In this document: positions 1 to 9,010 of the stretch, piece after piece
Layout: every line of letters starts with the position of its first letter
Numbering within the stretch: the first letter of the stretch is position 1
Assembly: GCA_030611265.1 (NCBI GenBank)
Contig: JAUWQD010000001.1
Coordinates: 62,001-126,000, forward strand
Source: Methanosarcinaceae archaeon
GTDB taxonomy: Archaea; Halobacteriota; Methanosarcinia; Methanosarcinales; Methanosarcinaceae
DNA length: 64,000 nucleotides
Direction: 5' to 3'
Translations under genes and position numbers: made by a program
Notes under the pieces: model-generated
Told to the model about the DNA's origin: nothing
The model's input: only the letters and a program-made list of their open reading frames with translations
Databases searched by the model: none

Positions 1-112
1 TGCTGAGATCGTGGCTGTTGGGGTGCTGGCAGGCGAACTTTCGCTAATTGGTGCTCAAGCGGCGGGGCACCTCGCGCGCGCGCATGCTGAATTGGGGCGC
101 TCTAAGTTTTAG
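1..112 (+). CDS. hmgA: HMG-CoA reductase, C-terminal end (partial)
   Basis: Only the last 36 codons and the TAG stop lie in the window. The frame reads VLAGELSLIGAQAAGHLARAH, written here only in part, and matches the conserved C-terminal helix of class I 3-hydroxy-3-methylglutaryl-CoA reductase (AGELSL...AAGHL...H). The histidine in that AAGHL region is strongly conserved in the family. The enzyme makes mevalonate for archaeal isoprenoid lipids. The reading is more GC-rich than the genes that follow. Identification rests on this short tail alone. Confidence 0.75.
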   Translation, partial: AEIVAVGVLAGELSLIGAQAAGHLARAHAELGRSKF

Positions 113-163
113 TTTTGAGGGTGCGGTTTAATTTTGATATTTTATAAAAGATAAATATTACTC

Positions 164-469
164 ATGATTAAAATTAAGAATCTTAATCGAATTTTCGGAT
201 CATTTGGTATAGCATTCGTATGCGGAGTAATATTTCAGTTCATTCAAATGGTACTTTTTGACACTTTTGGTATCGATCGAATTATAGGTATTTTTATGGC
301 GCCCTCGCTGGTTATTGTACCCGTATTCATCTCCATGATCATCTCTAATTTCTATCATAAAAATAAAACATACGTCATCATAACCGGCATAATGACTTTA
401 ATTTTTACAATGATTGCTTTAAGTGGGTATCTCATTGGTGGTGCTATAATCATGACTCGTTTTGGGTGA
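164..469 (+). CDS. Small membrane protein, unknown function
   Basis: A 101-residue protein with three predicted hydrophobic helices (about residues 10-32, 41-61 and 70-96) and a basic N-terminus. I do not recognise a family. There is no Shine-Dalgarno before the ATG, but an AT-rich TTTATAAA lies about 20 bases upstream, so the message may be leaderless. It stands alone between hmgA and the first ATPase gene. Confidence 0.55.
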   Translation: MIKIKNLNRIFGSFGIAFVCGVIFQFIQMVLFDTFGIDRIIGIFMAPSLVIVPVFISMIISNFYHKNKTYVIITGIMTLIFTMIALSGYLIGGAIIMTRFG

Positions 470-525
470 GATGAGAAAATCCCCCTTGCGGTCGGATTTA
501 TTCGCATTATATAATTCTGCAAATC

Positions 526-647
526 ACTATCAATATAAAGGCAGTAAAATGGCACATTCATTACCAACATAAAGGTAGTAAACCAACCAATTTACTACCA
601 ATATAAAGGTAATATATTTATATAAATACTACCAACATAAAGGTAAT
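526..647 (+). repeat. Four phased operator-like repeats upstream of ATPase 1
   Basis: Four copies of a roughly 20-bp unit, best seen as ACTACCAACATAAAGGTAAT, begin at 526, 560, 594 and 628, exactly 34 bp apart. Each unit contains the inverted pair TACC...GGTA with an 8-bp middle; copy 1 is degenerate (TATC...GGCA). The 14-bp gaps between units are unrelated in sequence. The last copy runs into the start codon of the ATPase gene. The layout fits a cooperative DNA-binding site array that controls this gene; this is inference. Confidence 0.8.
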
Positions 648-2076
648 GATCGATTCTGAAGACAATGTCAAACAAATATTGGACGTATTGTATGAGTACA
701 ATCCGTGGTGGAAAAGCAGTGAGTTTCACATTCCAAAATACAGGACAAAATGGTTCGATTCACTGGCATCGGCAATGGAAGACTCAAATATCGAGATCGT
801 TTATGGTCCGCGGCAAGTCGGCAAGACCGTCTTGATGAAGCAAGTTGTGAAACACCTGATTGAAAATGAACATATTTCACCGCACAATATCATGTATGTT
901 TCCATGGATCACACATCCATTGACATGATCTGCTCTGAGCCTGTTAAAGATATAATAGATGTTTATTCTAAATTCGTTAAACCTTCCGGGAGCGAAAAAG
1001 CATATATTTTCCTCGACGAGATACAGACGATTGCCAATTGGAGCAATTATCTAAAACAATTCCATGACCTGCAATCTCCCTTTAAATTCACAGTTTCAGG
1101 TTCATCAAGTACCGAAATTGAAAAAGGCGGTTCGGAATCATTAATTGGAAGGTCACGACTCCGTTTGATGCTTCAGTGGAAGTTTGCAGATTATGTCAAT
1201 TATTCTCTTTTCAAGGAAGAATCTCCATCAAGATTATGCGATATTGCAGACGCTGCATCAGTCACAAATGCACTCATGAATAAGGATGTAGGTACTATGT
1301 TCGATGCAATTTTGATGTATCGGGATGCGTTGTTAAAGAATGGTATATCCCTTGACAAATATATGCTAGATTACATAGTAAAAGGCGGCTACCCTGCACT
1401 TTTGGATGCTGATCTTGAAACATCCAGAGATGCGCTTATGGAGCGGTTTGGGTTGACTATACATAAGGATATAATGCGAACATTTTCTGTGCGAAACATA
1501 AAGGGGTTGGAAAATCTCGTGTTGCGGTGCGCTATGCAGAGCGGGCAAATGACCGATTATCATGGGTTTTCAAAGTCCATCGGCATAAAGTATGATACAT
1601 TCATGGTATATCGTGGGTATCTCACTGATGTTTTCATGATATCGGAGTCACGTTTCTATTCGAAAGCGGACAGTACTTTCAAGAAAGGAAAAAAATTGTA
1701 TTTACGTGACCATCCAACAAGGAATGTACTTGTGGGGCTATTGAACAGGCGTTTGTTTGAGTTTGGCGAGGAAATCGACAAAACCGTGGAAACGATTGTG
1801 GCAGATCATGCATCAAGGTTAGTGCATAGATTGGAAGGGCGCATGCAGAGTTACTACTGGAGGGGGAAAAAAGAAGTAGATGTAGTTATCAAACTCGGCA
1901 CGATCCCAATTCCAATTGAGGTCAAGTATCAGGAACACCCCGATGATATCGGTGGCGTTAAAGAGTTCATGAACGAGTTTCACACAGGAATTGGTATTGT
2001 GGTTACCAAAAACACATTAAGGCTTGATGGCGATATTTTGTTTGTGCCACTGCCTCTGTTCCTTGCAGTTTGTTGA
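646..2076 (+). CDS. AAA+ ATPase with C-terminal DUF4143-type domain (ATPase 1)
   Basis: A 476-residue member of the archaeal/bacterial AAA_14-DUF4143 family. Walker A is GPRQVGKT at residues 54-61, Walker B is IFLDEI at 121-126, followed by the sensor-like SGSSS near 151 and an ESLIGRSR arginine motif near 165. The C-terminal region has EVDVV...PIEVK, the pattern of a PD-(D/E)xK nuclease-like fold. The biological role of the family is not settled. The ATG overlaps the end of the fourth upstream repeat and has no normally spaced ribosome site, so translation is probably leaderless. The protein is similar throughout to the ATPase at 2282-3601, including the NPWW motif near the N-terminus. Confidence 0.85.
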   Translation: MIDSEDNVKQILDVLYEYNPWWKSSEFHIPKYRTKWFDSLASAMEDSNIEIVYGPRQVGKTVLMKQVVKHLIENEHISPHNIMYVSMDHTSIDMICSEPVKDIIDVYSKFVKPSGSEKAYIFLDEIQTIANWSNYLKQFHDLQSPFKFTVSGSSSTEIEKGGSESLIGRSRLRLMLQWKFADYVNYSLFKEESPSRLCDIADAASVTNALMNKDVGTMFDAILMYRDALLKNGISLDKYMLDYIVKGGYPALLDADLETSRDALMERFGLTIHKDIMRTFSVRNIKGLENLVLRCAMQSGQMTDYHGFSKSIGIKYDTFMVYRGYLTDVFMISESRFYSKADSTFKKGKKLYLRDHPTRNVLVGLLNRRLFEFGEEIDKTVETIVADHASRLVHRLEGRMQSYYWRGKKEVDVVIKLGTIPIPIEVKYQEHPDDIGGVKEFMNEFHTGIGIVVTKNTLRLDGDILFVPLPLFLAVC

Positions 2077-2116
2077 GGCATGTTTTTGTGTCAATTACAA
2101 AGTAATGGACAAAATG

Positions 2117-2203
2117 TTCCTGTAACTGGACTAAAATGATACGATTACATTCCAGTGACGGGCATAAAATGATGTTATTTTATTCCAGTAACTGGAATAA
2201 ATG
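2117..2203 (+). repeat. Three phased palindromic repeats upstream of ATPase 2
   Basis: Copies starting at 2117, 2150 and 2183, exactly 33 bp apart, share TTCCAGTAACTGGA followed by a short A/T stretch and AAATG. The core TTCCAGT-ACTGGAA is a palindrome, perfect in the third copy. A degenerate further copy may lie around 2101-2116. The sequence is unrelated to the array before ATPase 1, but period and copy layout are alike. A TATA-like TTTATATATG follows at about 2211-2220. Confidence 0.75.
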
Positions 2204-2281
2204 CCTGCATTTTATATATGATAGCAAACATAATAGATGACATCATAAAAATATAAACTAAATTTTAATGATTTGATAAAC

Positions 2282-3601
2282 ATGGATAACTTGGAAATTT
2301 TAAGAGAATTGACACTATATAACCCATGGTGGAACACCGGGGAAATATCTCTGGACGAGAGTTTAGTAAAGCGTGACATATTCCCTGACTTTTTAGATTT
2401 AATGGATGATCGAACCATTCTTGGCATTGTTGGCATCAGAAGGGTTGGAAAGACAACCCTGTTAAAACAGGCAATCAAGCACTTATTAAAAACCGTGCCA
2501 CAGGAGCGGATACTTTATTTTTCTCTTGATATGTTTAAACAAGAAGAACATATCATTAAACAGATATTTGACATATATTTCAGGAACATCTTACATGAAG
2601 TGCCTGCTGAAGCACAACGTGTGTACATATTCATAGATGAGATACAGAAGGTTCCAAACTGGGGAGATGTGATAAAATCCATATACGACATGGGATATCC
2701 GGTCAAATTTATTGTATCGGGTTCATCCAGCATGAACATTCTTAGGGGCTCCGGTGAAAGTCTTGTAGGACGGATATATATAATGAAATTATTCCCATTT
2801 TCATTTCATGAATTCATGAAATACAATGGAATGGAAACTGATATAATGGCTTATGAAGAACCATCATTTCCGTTCGAAGCAGAAAAAATAATAATTATGT
2901 TTAACCGCTTTATAATATCAGGCGGTTTTCCTGAACTTTATTTGATCAATTCTGAAGAAAAAGCCAAAATAATGCTCAAGACCAATCTTGATCTTACGTT
3001 CTATCGTGACATAATTAATCTTTTTGATGTGAAAAGAGTTGACGTACTTGAAGGTATTTTTTATTCTATCTTAAAACAGTCCGGCAATGTTGTCAAATAT
3101 CATACGCTTACAACTGCACTGGGTGCGAAATATGAAACTGTGAAAACATACATCGAATACCTGTGTAGTTCATTTTTCATGACTAAAAGTCACTTATATT
3201 CAAGTAATACACTCAAGAGTTTCAAGAAGAATCCGAAAATATATGCTGCAGATCATTCATTTTTTAATTTATCAGACACCGATGAGGGCTTAAAGATAGA
3301 GACGATAGTATTTAACCATCTTATAAAACAGGGTCTTGATGTCTATTACTGGCAGGGAAAAAACAAACTGGAAGTTGATCTTGTGGTGAAAACACATGAT
3401 GGGATAATTCCGATAGAAGTTAAATATAGAAAGAAAATAAAGTCAGCAGACCACAAGGGATTGAACGAATTCATGGAATCCTTTGATATCAAAAAAGGAT
3501 ATGTGCTGACAGATGAATACTTTGCCACAAAAGAAATAGATGGCAAAGTTATCTCATATATTCCTGTCTGGATGTTCTTGTTATCTTCGATCAAAGCGTG
3601 A
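2282..3601 (+). CDS. AAA+ ATPase with C-terminal DUF4143-type domain (ATPase 2)
   Basis: A 439-residue paralogue of the ATPase at 646-2076. It has Walker A GIRRVGKT near residue 55, Walker B IFIDEI near 120, SGSSS and ESLVGR motifs, and a C-terminal EVDLVV...PIEVKY nuclease-like core. I chose the ATG at 2282 rather than the in-frame TTG at 2273 because it gives the same distance to the shared YNPWW motif; neither has a Shine-Dalgarno. It lies about 80 bp after its own phased palindrome array. Such ATPases are often multi-copy in methanogen genomes; a role in defence or element maintenance is speculation. Confidence 0.85.
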   Translation: MDNLEILRELTLYNPWWNTGEISLDESLVKRDIFPDFLDLMDDRTILGIVGIRRVGKTTLLKQAIKHLLKTVPQERILYFSLDMFKQEEHIIKQIFDIYFRNILHEVPAEAQRVYIFIDEIQKVPNWGDVIKSIYDMGYPVKFIVSGSSSMNILRGSGESLVGRIYIMKLFPFSFHEFMKYNGMETDIMAYEEPSFPFEAEKIIIMFNRFIISGGFPELYLINSEEKAKIMLKTNLDLTFYRDIINLFDVKRVDVLEGIFYSILKQSGNVVKYHTLTTALGAKYETVKTYIEYLCSSFFMTKSHLYSSNTLKSFKKNPKIYAADHSFFNLSDTDEGLKIETIVFNHLIKQGLDVYYWQGKNKLEVDLVVKTHDGIIPIEVKYRKKIKSADHKGLNEFMESFDIKKGYVLTDEYFATKEIDGKVISYIPVWMFLLSSIKA

Positions 3602-3615
3602 TATCTATATTATAT

Positions 3616-3825
3616 TTACAAATGATTTTCTTTCGCTTTTTTCAAAAACTCGCTAGACTCATCCATTTTCTCGGCAGCCACCAAAATCTCCTTCGCAGCA
3701 TTACCAAAACCGGCAGCCTCAATTTTCACAGCCCAATGCCTGAAACTTTTGCTGTGACTTTCATTGTGCTCTATCCAGTGTTCAACAAGATGTGCAAGTT
3801 TTGCTTCATCAATATCTTCAGTCAT
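3616..3825 (-). CDS. Small helical histidine-containing conserved protein
   Basis: A 69-residue soluble, mostly helical protein with a HWIEHNESHSKSF segment and a C-terminal run of helix-forming residues. Similar short proteins (the DUF8180-like kind) are familiar from methanogens and anaerobes, but I cannot assign a function. The start is supported by TAAAGGAG placed 6-8 bases upstream of the ATG. It ends only 15 bp from ATPase 2, tail to tail, and lies just downstream of the AT-rich RloC-like gene but has more usual base composition. Confidence 0.65.
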   Translation of the reverse strand: MTEDIDEAKLAHLVEHWIEHNESHSKSFRHWAVKIEAAGFGNAAKEILVAAEKMDESSEFLKKAKENHL

Positions 3826-3912
3826 TAGATTACTCCTTTAATTTTAAGTATTTCTTCAATATTGTGTGTATAAATATTAGTCAAACTTTGACAGTTGTAA
3901 TTAATATAATTG

Positions 3913-6063
3913 TCAAAGTTTGTCTAAAAAATCAAGAATATCATTTTTTTCTTTTTCTAAGGTTGAATCCGATATGTCGATTGCAGGTTGAAAAATATTC
4001 ATATTACCTTCAAAATGATTAAATTCATTTAACAATGTTTTTCTTGACATTAAAAAAATTCGCTTTTCTTTATCAGAATCACCAAACGCTTTTAATATAA
4101 TTTGACTTAACATGGAATATTGATCTGGATTAATATTAAATTTATCACATAATTTGTTTTCAACATATAATCTTAAATAGAAGTACATAAAGGTATGCTC
4201 AAGTGTTTTTGATAATAATTTGTATTCAGTGTTTGATTTTAAAATTTTTATGCTTGAAGGGTCCAATTCGATTATGTATTTTGCTGAAACTTTGTATTCA
4301 GTTCTAATTTTTACATCAAACAAATCATTATAAATCTCTGTTATGTTTATGGTTTCGACATTGTAACCATGCATTAAATTTGTTAATTTCTTATTCGTAG
4401 TGTCACAATTTAATATTTTTGCATATCCTCGCATAAAAGGAATCATAGATATTAAAAACATTTTTTCATCTTCAATCTCATCCATTATGTTTGTTCTAAA
4501 AAGATTGAGCAATTTATCTAAGTAAAGTAATATTTTTTGCTCATTTGGATTAACCCTAATGAATCCATTTTTTTCAGTTTCGAAATTATTAAATAAATAT
4601 AAATTGAAACAATTTTGCTTTTGATGTTCCATCAATTTAATTAGATCAGTATTATGAGTTAGAATTATTTGGTTTTTATTATTTAAAAATTTAATAATAC
4701 AATAAACTATTTTATTTTTATAAATTGAATCAAAACTGGATATAGGATCATCTAAAACAATTATTTCTTTATCTGACTTTTTCGCTTTTAATAATTCAAA
4801 TGCAAGTGAAATGAAATTTTGTTCACCTGTACTAAGCAATAGATCATCTCTTTCTTTATGCAGTAATTCACTGTTTCCTAATAATAATTTCAAATTATTA
4901 TCATCATCTCTTTCAAGTTTTATATTTTCCGCTATATTTTCACTTATTATTGTTTCAATAAAAAGTATATCTTCATCGGAAAATTCTGGTTTATTATTTA
5001 ATAGTTTATTATATTCAGCGCAATTCGTTACTAGATTTGTATTCTTTAAGCAATTAACAAATAAGTTGTTAATTTGCTTATTAAATATAGTGAAATACAA
5101 ATCAATTTCAACTTTCAGTTCATCTACTAATGTTTTATTTTCGGACTTTATCGCTTCTAAAAAAGTCGATTTTATACAGAAAGGATCATTATCAACGTTT
5201 ATTAAATCAATGATATTTTTCAAAATTTCCTTTGTCATACCATCCAAAGAGTCGTAAAGGTCAGTTTTTCGTTGGTTTTTTAATTTTAATAATTCACTTG
5301 GGTTTATTGTAGAATCACAAATTATACATTCCTCAATATAATCAAATTTTGTAAGAATTTTGATGGCTTCCTCGTGTTCTTCTATTTTAATTACATTTTC
5401 ATTTTTATGAATTTGTGAATTGTCAATTTCTAATATTTTTGAAATTACTGAATTGGGTTTTTCAAAATCGTCTTTTAAAAAAATCATTCCAGTTTTGTCG
5501 AATTCTTCTATCTTTTCGAGAGTTAAATTATTGACACGACATATAAAATCAGTAATATCGATATCTTTTCCTTTAATTTGTGAATTTGCAATAGATTCGA
5601 TAATTTTTTTTAGGTCGGCATTTGCGATTTTATTTAATATTTTGCTTGATTTTTTTGAAATACTACAATCGATTTTTAATTTATCCCTAAGAGTTATTTC
5701 GAAAATACTCTTTTTTTCATTTTCGATTTGTTCTTTTAATTCAAATTCTTTTGCAATATCTTCACCCAATAAAAAATCATGTACATTTCCCTTTATAATA
5801 TTTCTATGGTTTTGATCTTCTATAATGTGAAAAAATGTGTCATCATCTTTTATCTCAACATCATTAAATTTGGCTGAAAATTCGGTATTTTGTCCTCGAT
5901 TTAATATCTTAGTTAAACTGGTTTTTCCAATTCCGTTTGGGCCATATAGTACCGCAATCCCCTCATTTGAAAATTCAATAATGTTATTTTCATTAAAATC
6001 ATTAAAATCATTACAGAAGATAGTTTCTTTTTTCAGTTTCGAAAATTCTAATTTATTAGTCAT
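3913..6063 (-). CDS. RloC/PrrC-like AAA_13 ATPase, possible anticodon nuclease
   Basis: A 716-residue ABC-type (SMC/AAA_13-like) ATPase. Walker A GPNGIGKT is at residues 41-48, an ABC-signature-like LSTGEQ at 410-415, Walker B IIVLDD at 434-439 and the switch histidine at 470. Between Walker A and the signature lies a helical segment with C246-I-I-C249, placed like the zinc-hook CxxC of RloC. In the last 90 residues R631-x3-E635 and H683 resemble the Arg-Glu-His triad of PrrC/RloC anticodon nucleases. RloC-type proteins cut tRNA anticodons after DNA damage or phage infection. No restriction-modification genes are nearby. The gene is extremely AT-rich compared with its surroundings, a sign of transfer. 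The nuclease assignment is inference; the ATPase is clear. Confidence 0.6.
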   Translation of the reverse strand: MTNKLEFSKLKKETIFCNDFNDFNENNIIEFSNEGIAVLYGPNGIGKTSLTKILNRGQNTEFSAKFNDVEIKDDDTFFHIIEDQNHRNIIKGNVHDFLLGEDIAKEFELKEQIENEKKSIFEITLRDKLKIDCSISKKSSKILNKIANADLKKIIESIANSQIKGKDIDITDFICRVNNLTLEKIEEFDKTGMIFLKDDFEKPNSVISKILEIDNSQIHKNENVIKIEEHEEAIKILTKFDYIEECIICDSTINPSELLKLKNQRKTDLYDSLDGMTKEILKNIIDLINVDNDPFCIKSTFLEAIKSENKTLVDELKVEIDLYFTIFNKQINNLFVNCLKNTNLVTNCAEYNKLLNNKPEFSDEDILFIETIISENIAENIKLERDDDNNLKLLLGNSELLHKERDDLLLSTGEQNFISLAFELLKAKKSDKEIIVLDDPISSFDSIYKNKIVYCIIKFLNNKNQIILTHNTDLIKLMEHQKQNCFNLYLFNNFETEKNGFIRVNPNEQKILLYLDKLLNLFRTNIMDEIEDEKMFLISMIPFMRGYAKILNCDTTNKKLTNLMHGYNVETINITEIYNDLFDVKIRTEYKVSAKYIIELDPSSIKILKSNTEYKLLSKTLEHTFMYFYLRLYVENKLCDKFNINPDQYSMLSQIILKAFGDSDKEKRIFLMSRKTLLNEFNHFEGNMNIFQPAIDISDSTLEKEKNDILDFLDKL

Positions 6064-6286
6064 ATTTATATTTTATATTATGTGTTATTATAAATATATT
6101 CGCAAGTATAATGTTTTTAAGAATGTTTTTGTTGTATTAAATGAGGGATCTATATTCACAGCTTATAAGCGCCAAGGCAATTTTTTAACTGTCGAATGAT
6201 TTATTCTGTCAAAATTTGAGAATTTTAGAACAAAAGAAGGCAAAACATTTCCAAGAAAAAGTAACAAATGTCAAAATTAGGTATTA

Positions 6287-6345
6287 GACAGGATTAACAG
6301 GATGTTGCTTGCTATTTTCATCCTGTACATCCCGTAAATCCTGTC
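6287..6345. repeat. Inverted repeat of ACAGGAT/ATCCTGT units
   Basis: GACAGGATTAACAGGATG at 6287-6304 faces CATCCTGT...AATCCTGTC at 6319-6345, so the transcript could fold into a long imperfect hairpin. Similar ACAGGATTAACAGGAT inverted elements are common dispersed repeats in many anaerobe genomes. It lies in the 385-bp gap between the RloC-like gene and the aconitase-family gene. Confidence 0.6.
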
Positions 6346-6417
6346 CATAAATTCAGGCAATATGGTCATATTTTTGATAACATATCCTGAAATCGTAAAG
6401 TTACCCGCACAATGTTA
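6339..6417. repeat. Dispersed repeat, copy A (see 50213-50290)
   Basis: The stretch beginning CCTGTCCAT, then ATTCA.GCAAT, ATATCCTGAA and GTTACCC.CAC.ATGTT recurs in the same order and spacing at 50213-50290. The two copies lie in unrelated intergenic regions, so this is a genomic repeat rather than part of a gene. It directly continues the inverted repeat at 6287-6345. Confidence 0.65.
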
Positions 6418-6448
6418 GATTAATCAATTTTAAGCCAACAACCGCAAA

Positions 6449-7690
6449 TCAAACGCCCCGTGGGTCGCTGATCTCTCCGGTCAGCGCCGATGCTGCTGCA
6501 GTCGCAGGGGATGCGAGATAGATAAATCCGCCTGTGCCCATTCGTCCTTTGAAGTTACGGTTGGCTGTTGAGATACAAACCTCGCCTTCACCAATGACTC
6601 CCATGTGTGCACCAAGACAAGGTCCGCATCCCGGTGTGATAAGAGCGACTCCGGCTTGCAACAGTGTTTCAGCAGTACCGTTGCGGATCGCATCAATCAG
6701 GACACTGCGCGATGCAGGTGCAATGACCGTCCTGACTGCGACCTTCTCGCCTTTGAGTATCTCTGCCGCCACCTCAAGGTCTTCAAGTCTTCCATTCGTG
6801 CATGTTCCTATGAATACCTGATCGACCTTCGTACCTTCAACTTCAGACACACCGCACACGTTATCCACTTCATGCGGGCGTGCGATCTGCGGCTCAAGAT
6901 CGGACACGTCAATGTTGTACTTTTTGATGTATGTTGCATTCTCGTCAGAATACACGGGCTCGTACTCCTCCACAGCCCGATCTTTGATGAAGTTAAATGT
7001 AGTGTCGTCTGGCGGTACAATTCCAGTCTTAGCACCCATCTCGATTGCCATATTTGAAAGTGTCATGCGTCCGGACATGGAAAGCGATTCAATTGTATCG
7101 CCGTAGAACTCCACAGCCCTGTATGTTGCACCGGCTGCACCGACTGTACCTATCACATTGAGTGTCAGGTCCTTTGCAGATATGCGGTTACCCAACTTAC
7201 CATTGATTGTGACCTTCATACTCTCGGGAACCTTGAACCAGAGTTTTCCTGTGGCAAATATCTCTGACATATCGGTTGCACCAACTCCAGTGCCAAAGGC
7301 ACCGAACGCTCCATAGGTGCATGAATGGGAATCTGCTCCCACAACAAGTTTGCCTGGCAGGGCAAATCCGTTCTCAGGGAACACTTGATGGCAGATTCCT
7401 TCGCCGATCTCGTAAAAGTTTGAGATACCCTGTTCGCTTATCCATGACCGGATATCGTGCTGCAAAGCCGCAGCAGTTTCATTGTTCGCGGGTGAGATAT
7501 GATCGAATGGGATCACTATTCGTTCGGGGTTCCATACTTTTTCAACTCCCATCTCCCTAAATGATCTGACTGCAAGAACACTTGTACCATCATGCGCCAT
7601 CGCATAATCTATGTTCGCAGTCACAAAATCGTTAGCGCTTGCCTCTTTACCTGATGCACGGCTAAATATTTTCTCGCTAATTGTACTCAA
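6449..7690 (-). CDS. leuC: 3-isopropylmalate dehydratase / homoaconitase large subunit
   Basis: A 413-residue aconitase-superfamily large subunit of the archaeal LeuC/HacA type. It isomerises 3-isopropylmalate (leucine pathway) or acts as homoaconitase in coenzyme B synthesis; sequence by eye does not separate the two. Visible motifs are [13 protein letters not shown] near residue 120, FIGTCTNGR and [12 protein letters not shown], which supply the three [4Fe-4S] cysteines, and the C-terminal [13 protein letters not shown]. Length is normal. The start codon is TTG at 7690, with AGGAG eight bases upstream. The small subunit is not adjacent. Confidence 0.85.
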   Translation of the reverse strand: MSTISEKIFSRASGKEASANDFVTANIDYAMAHDGTSVLAVRSFREMGVEKVWNPERIVIPFDHISPANNETAAALQHDIRSWISEQGISNFYEIGEGICHQVFPENGFALPGKLVVGADSHSCTYGAFGAFGTGVGATDMSEIFATGKLWFKVPESMKVTINGKLGNRISAKDLTLNVIGTVGAAGATYRAVEFYGDTIESLSMSGRMTLSNMAIEMGAKTGIVPPDDTTFNFIKDRAVEEYEPVYSDENATYIKKYNIDVSDLEPQIARPHEVDNVCGVSEVEGTKVDQVFIGTCTNGRLEDLEVAAEILKGEKVAVRTVIAPASRSVLIDAIRNGTAETLLQAGVALITPGCGPCLGAHMGVIGEGEVCISTANRNFKGRMGTGGFIYLASPATAAASALTGEISDPRGV

Positions 7691-8062
7691 AGATATAACT
7701 CCTGTTTAATCGTGATTTAGGATAAGCAGGTAAGGTTAATAGATATTTGCATCAGGGTGTGGAAATTTGAAGTTTACATGAATCTTGTTTCCATCAGTAA
7801 TGCGGCAGTTCAGTATATTACATTTAAAAAAAACGTACACCAATTAGAATAGTCATTCCAAAATCAACACCCACATATTCCAAAAATGAATATTTCGGAG
7901 TCTTCTTATTTTTATGGGAAACCCATGCATGTAATTTAGATTTCATCATTATATGGCATGTGTTTTTGTAATATACCTATTTCGATGGTATTATTTGTTT
8001 ACTTACGACAGGTTTCAATTAAAAAATTCACATATGTCCATATTTTTAAAAGTTGAACATAA
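7691..8062. other. Intergenic, 372 bp, no gene seen
   Basis: AT-rich spacer between hdrB (3' end) and the aconitase-family gene (5' end), both on the minus strand. It must contain the promoter of the latter. I see no convincing open frame, RNA gene or repeat. Confidence 0.5.
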
Positions 8063-9010
8063 TCAAAACGACACCCCTATCCTCTCTAAAAACCCATCAA
8101 GCGGCACGGAATGTGTCTGGAACCCGCAAACTTTCTCAGGATCGGCGCCAAGTGCAAGTGCAACGAATTGACCAATATTCATGTGCACGAAATCATACTT
8201 TGTCCCGTACTCTTTTTCAATAACAGGCTGGTACCTGTCATACTGTATCTGGCAGTTTGGGCACATGTGAAGCACAAGCTCAACACCAGCTTCCTTTAAG
8301 CTCTCAAGTTTTGCATGAGTGACCTTGAGGGACAGATCACGGTTAACATGGATCTGTGAAAAACCGGCTCCGCATGTGAGAGTTTTATCCTCATACCATT
8401 CAACAACATCAGCACCGCAGGACTTTGCGATCGTATCAATAAGCAGCGGATGATTGGGATTTCCAATCATATCATCTGACTGTATCTTATAATAATGACA
8501 GGCATGATGTGCTGCAACGCGAACACCTGAAAAGTCAATCGTATTGAGTTTGCCGATCTGTTTAGCTTTTGATAAAAATAGCTCAACCACATGATAGAAA
8601 TTGTCAACCTCATCCAGACTGTTCTGTTCGTATATCAGATCATCCAGACCAGCCTGCTTAAAAACAGAATTTATATTAGAGCGTACCTCATCATTGCTAT
8701 TAAGCAGTGCACATGCTTCCTTGTTGATCGCATAACAGGTTGAGCACATGGGTGTGATGTTATTGTATCCATTCTTTCTTGCAATCGCAAAATTTCGCGC
8801 TGCAACTGCTGTTGTTGACATCTGGTCGAACAGGTCAAAATAGTATCCAAGACCCGTGCAGCATGATTGTTCATCGCTAACAAGGTAGTCAATACCCAAT
8901 TTGTCAAACACATACGTTGTAGAACTTTCGATACCCGGATACTCGACACTGACAAGACATGATTTGAACAGCAGGATGCCGCAGTCGGGAATGTTTTCAA
9001 TTTGCTTCAT
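8063..9010 (-). CDS. hdrB: Heterodisulfide-reductase-like subunit B (CCG protein)
   Basis: A 315-residue CCG-domain protein of the HdrB family, which in methanogens carries the two noncubane [4Fe-4S] clusters that reduce CoM-S-S-CoB. The first motif is complete: C18, C50-C51, C89, C92. The second is C171, T212-C213, C250, C253: the usual CC pair reads Thr-Cys (codon ACA), so one ligand is missing. I start at the ATG at 9010, which gives the typical N-terminus and overlaps hdrC by 14 bp. It is last in an hdrA-hdrC-hdrB operon. The missing cysteine makes it a divergent paralogue whose substrate may not be the standard heterodisulfide. Confidence 0.85.
   Translation of the reverse strand: MKQIENIPDCGILLFKSCLVSVEYPGIESSTTYVFDKLGIDYLVSDEQSCCTGLGYYFDLFDQMSTTAVAARNFAIARKNGYNNITPMCSTCYAINKEACALLNSNDEVRSNINSVFKQAGLDDLIYEQNSLDEVDNFYHVVELFLSKAKQIGKLNTIDFSGVRVAAHHACHYYKIQSDDMIGNPNHPLLIDTIAKSCGADVVEWYEDKTLTCGAGFSQIHVNRDLSLKVTHAKLESLKEAGVELVLHMCPNCQIQYDRYQPVIEKEYGTKYDFVHMNIGQFVALALGADPEKVCGFQTHSVPLDGFLERIGVSF

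Noticed and set aside
526..647. The regularly spaced repeats could be a small CRISPR array.
   Set aside because: Spacing units are only 14 bp, there are four copies, each repeat has operator-like symmetry, the last overlaps a start codon, and no cas gene is near.
4811..6199. Plus-strand frames of 120-148 codons across the RloC-like gene.
   Set aside because: They are low-complexity Ser/Phe/Ile-rich antisense readings of a very AT-rich gene.
6449..7690. Assignment as citric-acid-cycle aconitase.
   Set aside because: Length (413) and motifs fit the separate large subunits of LeuC/HacA, not the ~750-900-residue aconitases.
8063..9010. The missing HdrB cysteine might be a selenocysteine.
   Set aside because: The codon is ACA (Thr), not TGA, and the frame is open throughout.
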